Shown: piece after piece, positions 1 to 11,516 of the stretch | Layout: each line of letters opens with the position of its first letter | How positions within the stretch are numbered: the first letter of the stretch is position 1 | Assembly: GCA_026315105.1 (NCBI GenBank) | Contig: CM048750.1 | Coordinates: forward strand, 260,639,151-260,703,150 | DNA length: 64,000 nt | DNA from: Locusta migratoria | Taxonomy: Eukaryota; Arthropoda; Insecta; Orthoptera; Acrididae | Direction of reading: 5' to 3' | Made by a program: the position numbers and the translations under genes | The notes under the pieces: generated by a model | What the model saw: only the letters and a program-made list of their open reading frames with translations | Databases searched by the model: none | Told to the model about the DNA's origin: nothing

Positions 1-595
1 TTGATGGCTTCTCTTGCAGCAGCTTTTCTTGTTTTTGGTTGCCGCAGTTTTCTTCTTTTGTTTGCCTGTCGATTTGTTTTCGCCAGCAACAACAGCAGTG
101 AAAGACCAATCTCAGTTGTAAGAAGTTCGGTACACAATGTCTCTGAAGTTACTCGAATTCGTATCTCCTTTATTGGCCTGACCGGGAAAGGTCACTGTTC
201 ATTGTTGAGTGGAGAAAGAAAATCTGTCCAATCTCGAAACATTGGAAAGTCCATATCGACAACCTCATATGGAGTGGGCTTACTTCTTGCAGTTGTAATC
301 GCCTCATTCTACTGCCCAGAGGTCTCTACTGGTGTTTTGGTTTACCAAAGCCATGTCCGTGTCACTTTGCATATATGAGTGCCATCTAACGGGGAATGTG
401 ACTAACTGAATGGAATCGCCCCATTTCATGAACAGCAAAGTGTAAAAATCTAATCCCTGTACAATGGACATTCCTCCTTTTTACTTTGTACTTCTATATT
501 TAACATTGTTATATGTCTGGACAGTACACTTTCTTTCCTATATCAATTTACAGCACATATGGAGCTTCTCACAGACCATACAAACCCGTCAATAA

Positions 596-598
<3 letters not shown>
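1..598. other. Unassigned sequence ending at a poly(A) run
   Basis: A plus-strand reading frame is open over 1-378, but its translation has no family motif I recognise. Minus-strand frames over the same stretch are broken by stops. The segment runs straight into a pure A tract of about 40 bases, as a retrocopied 3' end would, but no convincing AATAAA signal precedes the tract and no TSD was found. It could be a retrocopy, a transposon remnant or plain intergenic DNA. I do not assign a function. Confidence 0.3.

Positions 599-641
<43 letters not shown>
599..641 (+). repeat. Poly(A) tract of about 40 bases
   Basis: An uninterrupted run of A follows position 598. Such runs usually mark the 3' end of a retroposed copy or a homopolymer expansion. 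Its exact length is a likely site of assembly error. Confidence 0.85.
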
Positions 642-644
<3 letters not shown>

Positions 645-905
645 GTTTTGGACATTCCCCATTTTTCCCCTGGTGTCTTCATATGTTAATTTAGAAGAAA
701 TATTCTTATTAAGGCTTATGTGAATCAAATCTTTTCCTTAAACAGTTACAGTGTGTAGCATGCATGTGGTTGACCGCCTGAACATCTATAGCGAGGTATA
801 CTGTTTTAAGTAATTTTTTAATCCTGTTTGTAAATTTATCGTAGCTACTAATAGTGTACCTGTTTCCCTCAATACCATATCGTCTTTTATTCTATTTTCA
901 GAGGT

Positions 906-938
906 CTGAAGATGATCTAATCTCAGATCGAAACCGGT
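906..938 (+). other. Hammerhead-core-like motif, possible Penelope-type element relic
   Basis: The strand reads CTGAAGA (fits the CUGANGA core) at 906-912. A five-base-pair helix GATCT/AGATC follows (914-918 with 925-929), then GAAA (930-933), then the self-complementary ACCGGT (933-938). This order of core, stem II and GAAA is that of a hammerhead ribozyme, and such motifs are known in the terminal repeats of Penelope-like retroelements. I could not find a partner strand forming stem III next to a UH cleavage site, so this is a fragment, a decayed copy or coincidence. No Penelope reverse transcriptase is present nearby. Confidence 0.3.
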
Positions 939-2872
939 CGCCTGTAATAATAAATTGTAAAATTTTGCGAACTAGACTGTTATTTTTATCATTAAATAAT
1001 TATAAGATCCCTGTTGTTTCCAAATAAGGAAAACATGTTCTCCAAACTGATTAAAATAAATCGACTGCGAGAAACACATGCTATATCGGAAAATGTGAAT
1101 TTATATAACCTGCGAGAATCTATTCTGCTCTATAAAATGTCATGACATGCGCTTTTATACTGTAATGTCTTTCATCTAAGAAAGTATTGATTATTTCAGA
1201 CATCAACCACAATCAGTAATATTCATTTATCACTTTGTGCTGAATCAAGAAAAGGACATTTAAAAACTAATCAGCATGATTTATCCTGTACTCAATATTT
1301 CTTTGAACATCTGTCATAAGTAGAAAGAAAGGGGCTAGGCAACTAACTACTTGAATGAAACAATGCTGAAAATAAAATTAACAATTATTATTACACAAGA
1401 GCAGCTATGTACATTACCTTAGTTTTCAGAGTATTACTGAAAATAGCAGATACAAGAAGTGGTCTGGTCTGTCCTTCCAATAAACGATAATTCTGAAGAA
1501 CAATTTCTATGTTTGATTGATCCGTACAAGTCCTCAAAGCCACTGCATACAGCAGCAGCAACTACTGAACTCTACCGACACTATCGTTCAACCGATCTTA
1601 CTGTAGTGCAGCCTACAGTCTAAATTCTTTGACAAAGACACACCACATCCAGAGAAGTTTGCTGTGTCACAGATCAGAGATAACAAAGCTCTGTCAGACG
1701 TACACAAATTCCAATGATACGTGTTTCATCACTCCAAAATCGCTAACGGCTAATAAAATAATATGATAATATTTCAGTTTTCTCATTGTATTTCCACGTT
1801 ATTAGCAGAGACCAAGCATTGAGTTGAACGTCTAATTCACACCTGACAGGTCATTTTATGTATATTAGCTGTTAAGAAATTGTGCGGTGTACGTGAGTTC
1901 CCTGGACTTAATCTATACTGAAGATGTTCATTCAGTTGACGAGATTGACATGCTATACAGAAAAATATATGTTTTATATAATAACCACCAAGCGGAAATG
2001 TCTATTATTGTAGTTATTTGGACACACGACTCATTATCGAGTGTTCATACAAGATCAAGAATTATTCTTTTTGAAGAACATTTAAGTTATTTTTGTCGGT
2101 TTGCGAAAAATTTGGCTTTTTTCAATCAGCTACAATAAACTGTTCTTTGCCACAGAGGCGTCAATTTATTTGAAAGAAACAATATTCCAGACTGTTGCCT
2201 TGTTTACATTGTTCGCTGTATTTTAAAGAGCTGGCGTTTTATTTTATAATGTATATAGTGTTAACAGATTTCATATTCTGCTTTACTTGAAGATTAATGC
2301 ACAGGCGATTTCTGTGGTACATTCTCTAGGCTTCAATTTTTGTCTTAATTTGTGTTTTTTACGTTTTAAATTTATAGCCTGACATTTCTTGGCAAATTAC
2401 TGGAACACACTGAAAACAAATCGTTCAATGTTTTATCACTGTACACATTTTCGTTACTTTGTACGTATGATGTATTACGTGAAAAGTTTTAATACCCGTA
2501 TCATGGTTTCATTAAGTCACACTAATAAAACCGGAAAATAAACCATTATTGTTCTGCATTATTGCTTAGCATTTATAGGAATACCACAATAATGAGGTCG
2601 TAGTTGTTCCACCGCTATGTATGAGAATCCTACCAGAATTGGGACGAAAGCGTTCAAGCAGTGCTAGCTCCGAATACGTCACCATAGCTGCGCATGCGCA
2701 GTAACGCCTACTTGCTCGCGCTTGAAAGTATCTTTCTGGCAGCTGCTTAAACGAACCTATGGATAGAGTGATATTTTCTAATGTGAAAGAAAATATAATC
2801 TTTAGAGTGAGCATGAATCTGTGTATTTAAGTAAAGGAAAATAGAGATTGTGCTGACTAAATCAGTAACTGA

Positions 2873-3283
2873 ATCAGCTGCTTTTCAGCTGACGTATTAA
2901 GTGGGCTAGGAAATCCGATTCAAGCTATAACATGTAAACAAGACAGCGAGAAACGGTTTACGACATTCGGTTTTCGTCTTCCAGAAAATGTGTTGCATCT
3001 AAACGTAGTGAGTGTGTGGCGCAAGTGGTCAAGGCAAAAGGCTTCAATACTACCTGATCGTAAGTTTAATGAAAGGAAACACATAACAATTCGCGAAAAT
3101 GATGACGCCAAATTGGCGAACTTTATCAAAATTTTTCCAAATGGGCTGTTTTTAGAAAATATCGGGAAATTTTATATTTGCAACATGAAATATGTAATAA
3201 ATCTGCATTATTACATTATTCGTAATTGTATCTTATTTAAAATGAAATTATATTTTGCTTCCTTCTTTCCTCAAGGTTGACGG
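2873..3283 (+). other. Unrecognised open frame, weak exon candidate
   Basis: The frame stays open from just after a TGA at 2870 to the stop at 3281-3283. The most protein-like part (about 2939-3135) is charged and contains TFGFRLPENVLHLNVV and RKWSRQKASILPD. The sequence TTTTCAG at 2882-2888 could act as a splice acceptor. The last third turns hydrophobic and AT-rich, as noncoding sequence does. I recognise no family, and it may be a transposon fragment or chance. Confidence 0.15.
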
Positions 3284-3480
3284 TCTTGTAGCAACGTAAA
3301 GTGACAGTTGATTTCCCGTGTAATGAATAATGTGAAGTCCAAGCAACCAAGCAACAGACAAAATGCTAGGAAACATCGAATTTGGCAATAAACACCACAA
3401 TTAGTAATAAATATCTCGAAATTGCCGTAAACTGTGAAGTAGTTAAAACACGGAACCGGGAGAAAATTTACACAAATCGT

Positions 3481-3696
3481 GGATAAATAAGGACGTAATT
3501 TGACAAAAGGTACAGCAAATATCACGAAAGAAGCCAACTGGGTAAAAAGGGGGACACAAAATTTGGCCAAAAAAACACAAAATTTAGCAAAGTTTTACTT
3601 GAAAATTGGGGAAAATACCCAAAATAAAAAAGACAAAATTGATAAAGGTAATAGCAAATTAAAGAAGAAGAGAAAAGAAATATAATACCGAAACAG
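3481..3696. other. A-rich sequence flanking the LINE insertion, left part
   Basis: This is adenine-rich, low-complexity DNA with recurring AAATTTGGC and TAGCAAA motifs. The same style of sequence resumes at 9724-10060, so the two parts were probably contiguous before the 6-kb LINE inserted. Its last ten bases (3687-3696, ACCGAAACAG) are the left copy of the LINE's TSD. Confidence 0.5.
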
Positions 3697-3747
3697 GTTG
3701 TTGTTGTTGTTGTTTAGAGGGGACTAGACTACGTGGTCATCAGTCCC
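3697..3747 (-). other. LINE 3' terminal stem-loop and AAC tail
   Basis: Read on the minus strand, the element ends with GGGGACT, the loop GATGACCACGTAGTCT, AGTCCCC and then five AAC units. The stem is seven base pairs. The same stem-loop core terminates the tRNA-derived SINEs in this window. In known LINE/SINE partnerships this is the signal bound by the LINE reverse transcriptase to prime reverse transcription. Confidence 0.8.
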
Positions 3748-4105
3748 CTGTTGCGAGCTAAGTCGATACAGCGTAATGCATCCTGCAAAACAATGCGTGA
3801 CTCACACAGAAGATAAACTCATAATGGGCACGTAATGAGGGGAAATGAGTTCAGGACACTCAAAGAAGAAATCCTAAAGAGGAAAGATACGTAGAAAGAA
3901 GAAAACTGAAAGGGGAAAAAAACTGTACTAAAAGGTTTCAGCAGAAAAGTGTGGCTGGCTGTTCGCGAGAATAATAAAGGATGAGCCAGCCACTCCGCAC
4001 ATTCTAAAACATACCAGTAAAAGCAGGGAGACAGCACAAAAGAAGAAGAGTAAAAATTTGTGAAAGATGGGTGCCTGAGATATCAGGCTAAAATACCCAC
4101 CTTTA

Positions 4106-7100
4106 GATCAAATGATAAAACCCAGCTGCACGGATAAAACGTAAAACACAATCAGCTGTAGCAGCGTCGTCACCGAGAATAAAAGGAAGTGCAGCTGGCA
4201 GGTCAAATGACTGTCGTAAGGCAGCTAAAAGGGGGCAGTCCACAAGGATGTGGACCACTGTCAATGAAGTGCCGCAGCGACACTGTGGAGGATCCTCCCG
4301 TCGAAGTAGATGGCCATGTGTCATCCACGTGTGGCCAATACGCAGACGACAAAGGACAACTGACTCCTTCCGAGAGGCCCTCAGAGAGGACTTCCACGGA
4401 GCTGTAGAAAGCTTCACTGTACGGAGCTTGTTTGGGGTAGGTGAGTCAACCCACTCAGTGTTCCAAAGCCATACCACATTCTTTTGTAACTCTAATCGGT
4501 GGTCCCTCTCCTGAATACCAATTTCTAAGGGGCTTGCAGTAATCGCCTGCCTAGCCAGCCGATCCACGCGTTCGTTCCCCGGAATTCCTATGTGTGCCGG
4601 GGTCCAAACGAAAACCACAGTGCGGCCAGTGCGAGAAGGTCAAGAGATTCCTGAATTGACCGCACCAGTGGATGTTTTGGAAAGCACTGGTCAAGGGCTT
4701 GCAAGCCACTCAGGGAGTCGCTGCAGATAACATACGACTCCCCGGGACAGGCTATAAGGTGCTCCAGTGCTCGATGGATAGCTATCAGCTCCGCAGAGAA
4801 GATAGTACTCCCACAGGGTAAGGCGTGTAGTTCAGTATGCTCATCGTGGGTGTAGGCATACCCACAACGGCCATCAACTAGGGACCCGTCGGTGTAGACA
4901 ATTTCCGCGCCATGGAACGAACGAAGTACTGCCTGGAACTGGCGGCGGAGAGTCATCGGTGCAACAGAAGCTTTAGAGTCACGTGAAAAGTCCAGCCGAA
5001 ACTGCGGACGCGGTATAGACCAAGGAGGAACACGGGAAGGGTAGTGGAAAGCAGGAGGAATTGGAAGGGATTCAAGTGAAGAGAGAAGGGAACGAACACG
5101 GACCGCGATCGGGAGACCCGACCTTGGCAGCCGTCGTGGGGAAGGAAGGACAACATCCGGAAATAGAAGCCTGTAGTTTGGATGGTGGGGTAAGGCATGT
5201 ACATGGGCAGCATAGGCAGAGAGTAAGCGCTGCCGGCGGAAGCGCAGGGGCGGAACCCCTGCTTCAGCTAGCAGACTTGTCACTGGACTTGTGCGAAAAG
5301 CCCCTGTTGCCAAACGGACACCACTATGGAGGACAGGGTCCAATACCTGTAGTGCTGACGGTGCTGCAGAGTCATATAGGATACTTCCGTAGTCCAGGCG
5401 CGATTGTATCAGAGCCTTATAGAGCTGCAGAAGCGTTGGGCGTGATGCTCCCCAAGCCGTGTGGCCGAGACAGCGAAGGATATTAAGGTGTTTCCAGCAT
5501 TTCTGTCGCAGCTGACGGAGATGTGGCTGCCAAGTCAGCCGGGCATCGAAAACCATACCGAGGAAGCGGTGTGTTTCTTCAACTCGAAGGAGTTCGTTAT
5601 CTAGGTACAGCTCTGGATCAAGGTGAAGTGCCCGACGACGACAAAAGTGCATTACTCGGGTCTTAGAACCCGAGAAGTGGAAACCGTGGGACGAGGCCCA
5701 TGATTGTGCCTTTCTAATGGCTCCCTGCAGCCGCCGTTCGGCGACACCAATGGTGGCGGAGCTGAAGTAAATACAAAAATCGTCTGCAAACAGGGAGGAC
5801 GAAACTGAGGACCCCACCGCTGCTGCGAGACCATTGATGGCAATCAGGAAGAGGGGAACACTGAGAACAGAGCCCTGTGGGACACCATTCTCCTGGACAT
5901 GGGGAGAGCTGAGACAGGTGCCTACACGAACTTGAAAAGAGCGGGTCGATAAAAAGTTCCGTATAAAAATTGGAAGGGAGCCCCTCAGACCCCAACCATG
6001 CAGTGTAGCCAGAATATGGTGGCGCCAGGTTGTATCGTATGCCTTACAGAGATCAAAAAAGACCGCAACGAGATGTTCGCGCCTGGTGAAGGCAGTGCGA
6101 ATAGCCGATTCCAGCGAGACAAGGTTGTCAATGGCGGAACGGCCTTGACGGAATCCCCCTTGTTGTGGGGCAAGAAGTTCGCGGTCTTCAAGGAGCCACA
6201 TCAGCCGCCGACTCACCATTCGTTCAAGCAGCTTGCAGAGCACATTGGTAAGGCTGATTGGGCGGTAACTGTCAGCCACCAATGGATCTGCTCCAGGTTT
6301 CAACACCGGGATGACGGTGCTTTCCCGCCACTGTGATGGAAAGACCCCATCTGCCCAGATACGGTTAAACAGGAAGAGGAGTCGGTGTTGAAACTCAGCC
6401 GAAAGGTGACGGATGAACTGGCTATGTATCCGATCAGGTCCCGGAGAAGTATCGGGGCATGCAGCCAGAGCAGTTTCAAACTCCCACTCGCTAAATGGGG
6501 CATTGTAAGGTTCCTGGCGGCGTGTGCGGAATGATAACTGCTTCCGCTCGACCCTCTCTTTGAAGGTGCGGAAGTCTGCACTGTACGTTTCAGTTGCTGA
6601 GCAACGTGCATAGTAATCCGCCATGTACTCAGCTATGGCTTGCGGGTCAGTGCAGAGTGCACCCTGAATAGTGAGCGATGGAATTCCTGCCGGTGGGCGA
6701 TATCCAAAGAGGCGACGCACTTGGGTCCAGACCCGAGAAGGGGAGGCGCGAGAGCCCATAGAGGCTACAAACCTCTCCCAGGAATCCTTTTTACTCTGGC
6801 GAATCAATCGCCGAGCTCGTGCGCGGAGCCGCTTAAAGGCGATTAGATGGTCGCCGGTGCCGCTGAAGTGCGCGCCGACGTTCCCGGATGGCCTCAGCGA
6901 TTTCCTGCGTCCACCAAGGGACCGACTTACGTCGAAGTGACGTAGACGCGGTCGGGACAGTGTTCTCAGCAGCAGAAACTATGGCCTTCGTGACTAGCTG
7001 GACGGACACATCAATGCCGGCTGGAAGCGTAGTCGGTACCACTGCAGCAGAAGCATATGCCGGCCAGTCAGCCCTATGGAGCGACCAATGAGGTTTGCGG

Positions 7101-7776
7101 CCTGAGTCTCTGGGAGCGACAGAAAGATGGGAAAGTGGTCGCTCCCACAGAGATCATCATGGACGCTCCAGTTCAGACGAGGGAGGAGACTCGGGCTACA
7201 GATAGAAAGGTCGATGGCCGAATACGTCCCGTGAGCTACGCTGAAGTGCGTCGGAGCGCCCGTATTAAGAAGGCAAAGGTTTCGCCGAGTGAAGAGCAGC
7301 TCCACATCCTTACCACGAGCCGAGGTCTGTGTCCCACCCCACATAGGGTGGTGGGCGTTAAAATCCCCCAGAAGGAGAAACGGCGGGGGGAGTTGAGCGA
7401 TCAAGGCATCAAGGTCTGCAAGAGAAATAACCTCATCTGGAGGAAGGTAGAGGGAACAGATTGTCAGTTCCTGCCTGACTCTTATCCTTACAGCCACTGC
7501 CTCGAGATTCGTGGTGAGCGGCACAGCTGCACAGGGGACAGTGGCAAGGACATAGAGGCACACACCTCCAGAGACCCTGTCGCAAAAGGGGCGATTTTTG
7601 AAATAGCCCCGGTAGCCACGCAGGGCTGGGGTCCTCTGCACAGGAAACCACGTTTCCTGTATCGCTATGCAGATAACATGGAAGTTGCTCAGTAGTTGTT
7701 GCAGCTCAGCCAGATGGTGGAAGAAACCGCCGCAATTCCACTGGAGGATGTGGTGGTTAGAGACGTTAAAAGCCAT
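4106..7776 (-). pseudogene. LINE ORF2: endonuclease, reverse transcriptase, RNase H (frameshifted)
   Basis: Target-primed reverse transcription polyprotein. The N-terminal APE-like endonuclease (about 7776-7090) shows HILQWNCGG, IQETW, LGDFNAHH and SDHFPI. The reverse transcriptase (about 6850-5400) shows YRPISLTNVLCKLLE, QGGFRQGRSAIDN, FFDLCKAYDT, GVPQGSVLSVPLFL and the catalytic FADD. RNase H shows YTDGSLVDG, SAELIAIHRALEHL and CSDSLSG, then WTPAHIGIPGNE and DRLA after a frame change. The frame shifts near 7090, 6850 and 4610, so the reading frame is broken three times although all domains remain. Total length is about 1,220 codons, normal for an I-type ORF2. The C-terminus has an extra Cys/His-rich stretch (CRCGTSLTVVHILVDC) typical of such elements. 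Confidence 0.9.
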
Positions 7777-7827
7777 GATTAAAACGTAAAATACAAAATA
7801 TAAAATATTAAAAAATTAAAAACGTTA

Positions 7828-9317
7828 TTCCATAGGTTCATCTGCTGCAGCCGATTGAGAACCTACGGAGTCCAAGACAAGTCGTTCTGGGGATTCAGTA
7901 AGAGACAGATCCTCACGAGACGCGAGGATCTGCACCTCATCGTCTGATGCAGAAGATGAGGTAGCGGGTGGCCTGAGAGCCACCGAAGACTCTTTTGTCT
8001 TCTTTTTCCGTCCCTCTCGCTGGCCCTTAGGTTTGCAGGGCCGGGAGGGCTTCTCTATAGTGACACCAGGGGTAGAAGAAGAGCGGGAAGCCCTTCCACC
8101 CACAGGTTTTGGATCCTTCAGCCATTGGCTGGGATCTGCTGGAGCACTAGGAGAAGCCTCAGAAGGGAGTGCCCCGAGGGACCCCTTCCGAGCGAGGGGA
8201 GCCGGAGGAGGCTGCTGCTCCTCCTCTGGCTGGGAGGTGGGGACTTGTGTCCCCGGTGGTGGGGCTGGAGGTGCCCCCGCTGGTGGTGGTGGGGGGGGCA
8301 GTGTGAGGAGTGCCCCCAACCCTGATGGAGGCTGACGAGCTTTGACGGCCCTTTGGGCCCACAGAAGGTAGTTGCACGGTAGGTCTGATCAGAAGTGGTG
8401 GTGATGAAGTAACTGCAGCGAAAGATGTAGTCATGGAAACTGGGTGAAGCCGTTCATATTTTTTACGTGCTTCTGTATATGTCAGGCGATCCAGGGTCTT
8501 GTATTCCATTATCTTTCGCTCCTTACGGAGCATGGTACAGTCTGTAGAACAGGGTGGATGTTGCTGCCCACAGTTGACACAGATAGGTGGAGGAGTACAC
8601 GGAGCGTCCGGGTGTGATGGACGCCCGCATTCCCTACATGTGGGGCTGGAACTACATCTGGAGGACATATGTCCAAATTTCCAGCATTTGAAACAGCGCA
8701 TAGGGAATGTAAGGCTTTACGTCACACCGGTAGACCATGACCTTGACCTTTTCGGGCAATGTATCGCCGTCAAAGGCCAAGATGAAAGCACCAGTGGCTA
8801 CCCTATTATCCTTCGAACCCCTATGCACGCGCCGGACGAAGTGGACACCTCGTCGCTCTAGGTTGGCGCGTAGCTCGTCATCCGACTGTAAGAGAAGATC
8901 CCTGTGATAGATCAGACCCTGGATCATGTTAAGCGATTTATGAGGTGTTATACTGACCGGAACGTCACCCAGCTTATCGCAAGCAATTAATGCTTTTGAT
9001 TGGGCGGATGACGCTGTTTCGATCAGTACCGAACCGCTTCTCATCTTTGACATGCCTGAGACTTCACCAAACTTATCCTCGAGGTGTTCAACGAAGAAAA
9101 GTGGCTTCGTCGACATGAAAGTTTCCCCATCTGTTCGACTACAAACAAGATACTTAGGTGAGTATGCCTCATCCCTTTCTTTAGCCCGCCGTTCCTCCCA
9201 TGGGTTGGCCAGGGAAGGGAACGTTCGGGGATCATATAACGCTGCATTATAAGCAACTCTTCCACGCTTTGAGACGCCGTTTTCGCGGCCGGCCACGCTT
9301 TTGTTTGCTCGTTTCAT
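7828..9317 (-). pseudogene. LINE ORF1: nucleic-acid-binding Gag-like protein (frameshifted)
   Basis: This is the Gag-like protein that coats LINE RNA. The first part (9317-8652) begins at the first methionine and is a basic leader plus an RRM-like region. A frame change near 8695 leads into three cysteine-histidine knuckles: CFKCWKFGHMSSRC, CRECGRPSHPDAPC and CVNCGQQHPPCSTDC. After another frame change near 8250-8320 comes a proline-rich, low-complexity C-terminus ending near 7828. Three consecutive knuckles are the usual arrangement in ORF1 of I-superfamily LINEs. ORF1 lies directly upstream of ORF2 with about 50 bases between them. Confidence 0.85.
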
Positions 9318-9713
9318 GTTCGTCCCACGAGCAGCTAGGGAACTAAAGGTCCACCCAGGCAGAGCCCCGCTTGCCTGGGTAAGCCTTGTACAACTGAGAT
9401 GCGGCAGGTTCCTCAGAGGTTGCTCACTAGCGGCTGTTAAACCTCAACAGCCATGCATCTCCTCGGCACGTAGCACACCTTGAGATTGAGGGTTTTTTTA
9501 GAGAGGTTTGTACCGTCCTCGCGACCCGGGCGATTAAGCCAAGATCCCCGGGCTCTGAAACGTACAACGTTCCACCGTCGTGCCGAACGATGGTCGTTGA
9601 AGCACGCACAGAGCTTACGGTGTAGCGGACTGTTGGCGCGACACAGCCCACAGCTCAGGACCCCGGGTTCGCCAAGCCCGTACCCAGCAAATTAATGCTG
9701 AGCCCCTGAGGGG
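9318..9713 (-). promoter_or_regulatory. 5' UTR / internal promoter region of the I-type LINE
   Basis: About 400 bases lie between the element's 5' end, fixed by the TSD, and the ORF1 start. It is GC-rich compared with its surroundings. Full-length LINEs carry an internal RNA polymerase II promoter here, so that role is inferred from position only. Confidence 0.5.
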
Positions 9714-9824
9714 ACCGAAACAGAAAATGATAATAGTAATAAAATATGTAAGAGCAAAATTTTAAAAAGAAAAAAAAGTCGAATTTGGCTAAAAGTAGCA
9801 CCAAATGTGGAAACAATAGCACCA

Positions 9825-9887
<63 letters not shown>

Positions 9888-10098
9888 AAGAGCTCAGGAA
9901 AATTTAACATTCCATTGTCGAAAAAATTGTTCTGAATAAATAACTCCGACTTTGGAAAAAAAACCGAAATAGCCCAAAAAATAGCACTGATATTTAAAAA
10001 AAATCAATAGAAAATAACATCGAAAATAGCGAAAGAAGTGACAAGTTTGGTAAGTGGAAGGCGAGCTATTGGCAGAAGTTGTGAGGACGGACCGTGTA
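9714..10098. other. A-rich flank of the LINE, with a poly(A) run of about 55
   Basis: The right copy of the TSD is at 9714-9723. Beyond it the adenine-rich motif style of 3481-3686 resumes (AAATAGC, TAGCACC), including a pure A tract at about 9829-9883. No coding sequence is present. Confidence 0.5.
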
Positions 10099-10213
10099 GG
10101 GAGTCGGGCTAGCTCAAACGGTACAGCGCTTATCCGGAAAAGGCAGATGTCTCTGGTTCGTATTTCGGTTCCAGCACACAATTTTAATCCGACAGGAACT
10201 TTCGTCACAGCGT
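10099..10213 (+). mobile_element. tRNA-like SINE fragment
   Basis: The segment contains an A-box-like GGCTAGCTCAAACGG and a decayed B-box (TGGTTCGTATTTC), followed by CACACAATTTTAATC. The same head-to-body junction occurs in the SINE at 52540-52630. It is a diverged, probably partial copy. Confidence 0.65.
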
Positions 10214-10382
10214 AGTTTGGTAATTTGCCGATAGTCAGCGCTAGTCACAAACATCGAGAGTTCACGTGCTATACTGGCCATCGAGCGGCCCCTGTGGACA
10301 GGCAACACTCATGGCACAGTGGCGTATCGGGAAACATACTCAAGAGGCTGCAACATGTCCAGTGACAGTGCCCATGGCGAAG

Positions 10383-10921
10383 AAGAATGGCCCGTGCAGT
10401 TTTTTTCACTTTCCTATTAGTGTGAAAAGTGGCTTCGTCACTAAAAAATTAGCATTCAACAATTCCATCACCATCCTCATTCAGTTGTTGCAACTGCGAA
10501 CAAAATTCATAATGCTTGTCTTTCTCGTCGTCATTGAATTTCTGCACTAGCTCCAATTTGGATGGTTTCATAGTCAGCTTCTGTCGCGGGACTTTCCACA
10601 CTGTTATTGGAGCCATTTCGAGTTCACGGGATGCACGACGCACCGATTTCTTTGGACTCCTCATGAATGTCTCTCGTACGCGCTCCACATCCATTTAACT
10701 GGGACGTCCGCTTCTCTTTGCCGGGCATAAGCAAGCTGTCTTACTGAATTTTTTGTGCCAGTGGTAAATGGCCTTATTGGTTGCTTCTTACCGTACTTGG
10801 TTCTAAACATCCGATGAACAGATGTAGCACACTTGTTTTTGTCGAACTCCCAACACACAGAAAGCTCACACCGCACGATATCTGTACACTGTTTGGTGCT
10901 TGTGCAATAAATAATGCACAT
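10383..10921 (-). pseudogene. Mariner-type transposase N-terminal relic
   Basis: Two adjacent minus-strand frames give RMFRTKYGKKQPIRPFTTGTK, then DVERVRETFMRSPKKSVRRASRELEM and TVWKVPRQKL. These match the two helix-turn-helix DNA-binding segments of mariner-family transposases. The tail PSKLELVQKF is the start of the linker before the catalytic DD34D domain, which is missing. Stops and frame changes make it a dead fragment. The catalytic part of a similar transposase lies at 44190-44445, but the two need not come from one copy. Confidence 0.75.
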
Positions 10922-11507
10922 GCTGAATTTGCTGTACTTATCGTGCTTGAAAATTATTGCCCCACTGCTGTGTTTTTTAACGAAGGTAATTGCGATAAAA
11001 GTACGTTGATACTACGTTTGTGAGACATACAGTCAATGATCTTAAAATGCATAATTTATTGCTTACAGATACCTTACTGGCCTGGGCCATTTTGTATGAA
11101 TGGAAAAATCACCAGCATTAGGCAGCATAAATAATTGATAACGTAAGAAATGCGTGGTTCCGTTGCCAAACACAATTGTGCCATTAAATGCAGTTAATGA
11201 GGCTGCATTTCAAAGAGAAGAACGGGGTTTTAAAAATTTTACAGATATACAAATTAATACTATTAAACTGTCATTAATATCCTATGTCGTTGAATCTGTC
11301 GTAATGAAAGTACTAATGAGTTATCTTGTTCAACGAGTAGGCATCTCATTTGAGCCAGTTCGGAAAAATTCGCATTATTTGATTGCTACGAGTACATTCA
11401 CGTTTTGTCATAAGGAACAGCATGTGTTATACGTCAGTGCCCCTTGTGAATTTGTTAAAAGCAGTATCATATTTTGAGGCAAGTACTGCTCTTCTGTACT
11501 TACAAAC
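10922..11507. other. No recognised feature
   Basis: AT-rich DNA with one open frame (11154-11477) whose translation I cannot relate to any family. Confidence 0.4.
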
Positions 11508-11516
11508 TCATGGTGT

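Larger units (their letters stand above)
642..3480. other. AT-rich intergenic DNA, no recognised gene
   Basis: Apart from the ribozyme-like motif near 906-938 and one weak exon candidate (2873-3283), I see no repeat, RNA gene or coding domain here. Short ORFs at 1887-2138 and 2566-2814 have no recognisable motifs and look like chance frames. Confidence 0.5.
3697..9713 (-). mobile_element. Full-length I-superfamily LINE with exact 10-bp TSD
   Basis: A non-LTR retrotransposon about 6.0 kb long is oriented on the minus strand. ACCGAAACAG occurs at 3687-3696 and again at 9714-9723, which fixes both ends and shows that the copy is not 5'-truncated. From its 5' end (9713) it carries an untranslated leader, ORF1 with CCHC zinc knuckles, and ORF2 with endonuclease, reverse transcriptase and RNase H. 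Its short 3' UTR ends in a GGGGACT...AGTCCCC stem-loop and an AAC repeat. RNase H plus zinc-knuckle ORF1 fits the I/Jockey superfamily. Several frameshifts make this copy inactive, but the clean TSD suggests a fairly recent insertion. Confidence 0.93.

Noticed and set aside
1..378. 125-codon ORF considered as a host protein with a signal peptide
   Set aside because: The N-terminus is hydrophobic, but the rest shows no domain, and the segment ends near a poly(A) tract. Evidence is too weak for a gene call.
5061..5486. Plus-strand ORFs over the I-type LINE
   Set aside because: Antisense shadows of ORF2. The minus strand carries the recognisable domains.
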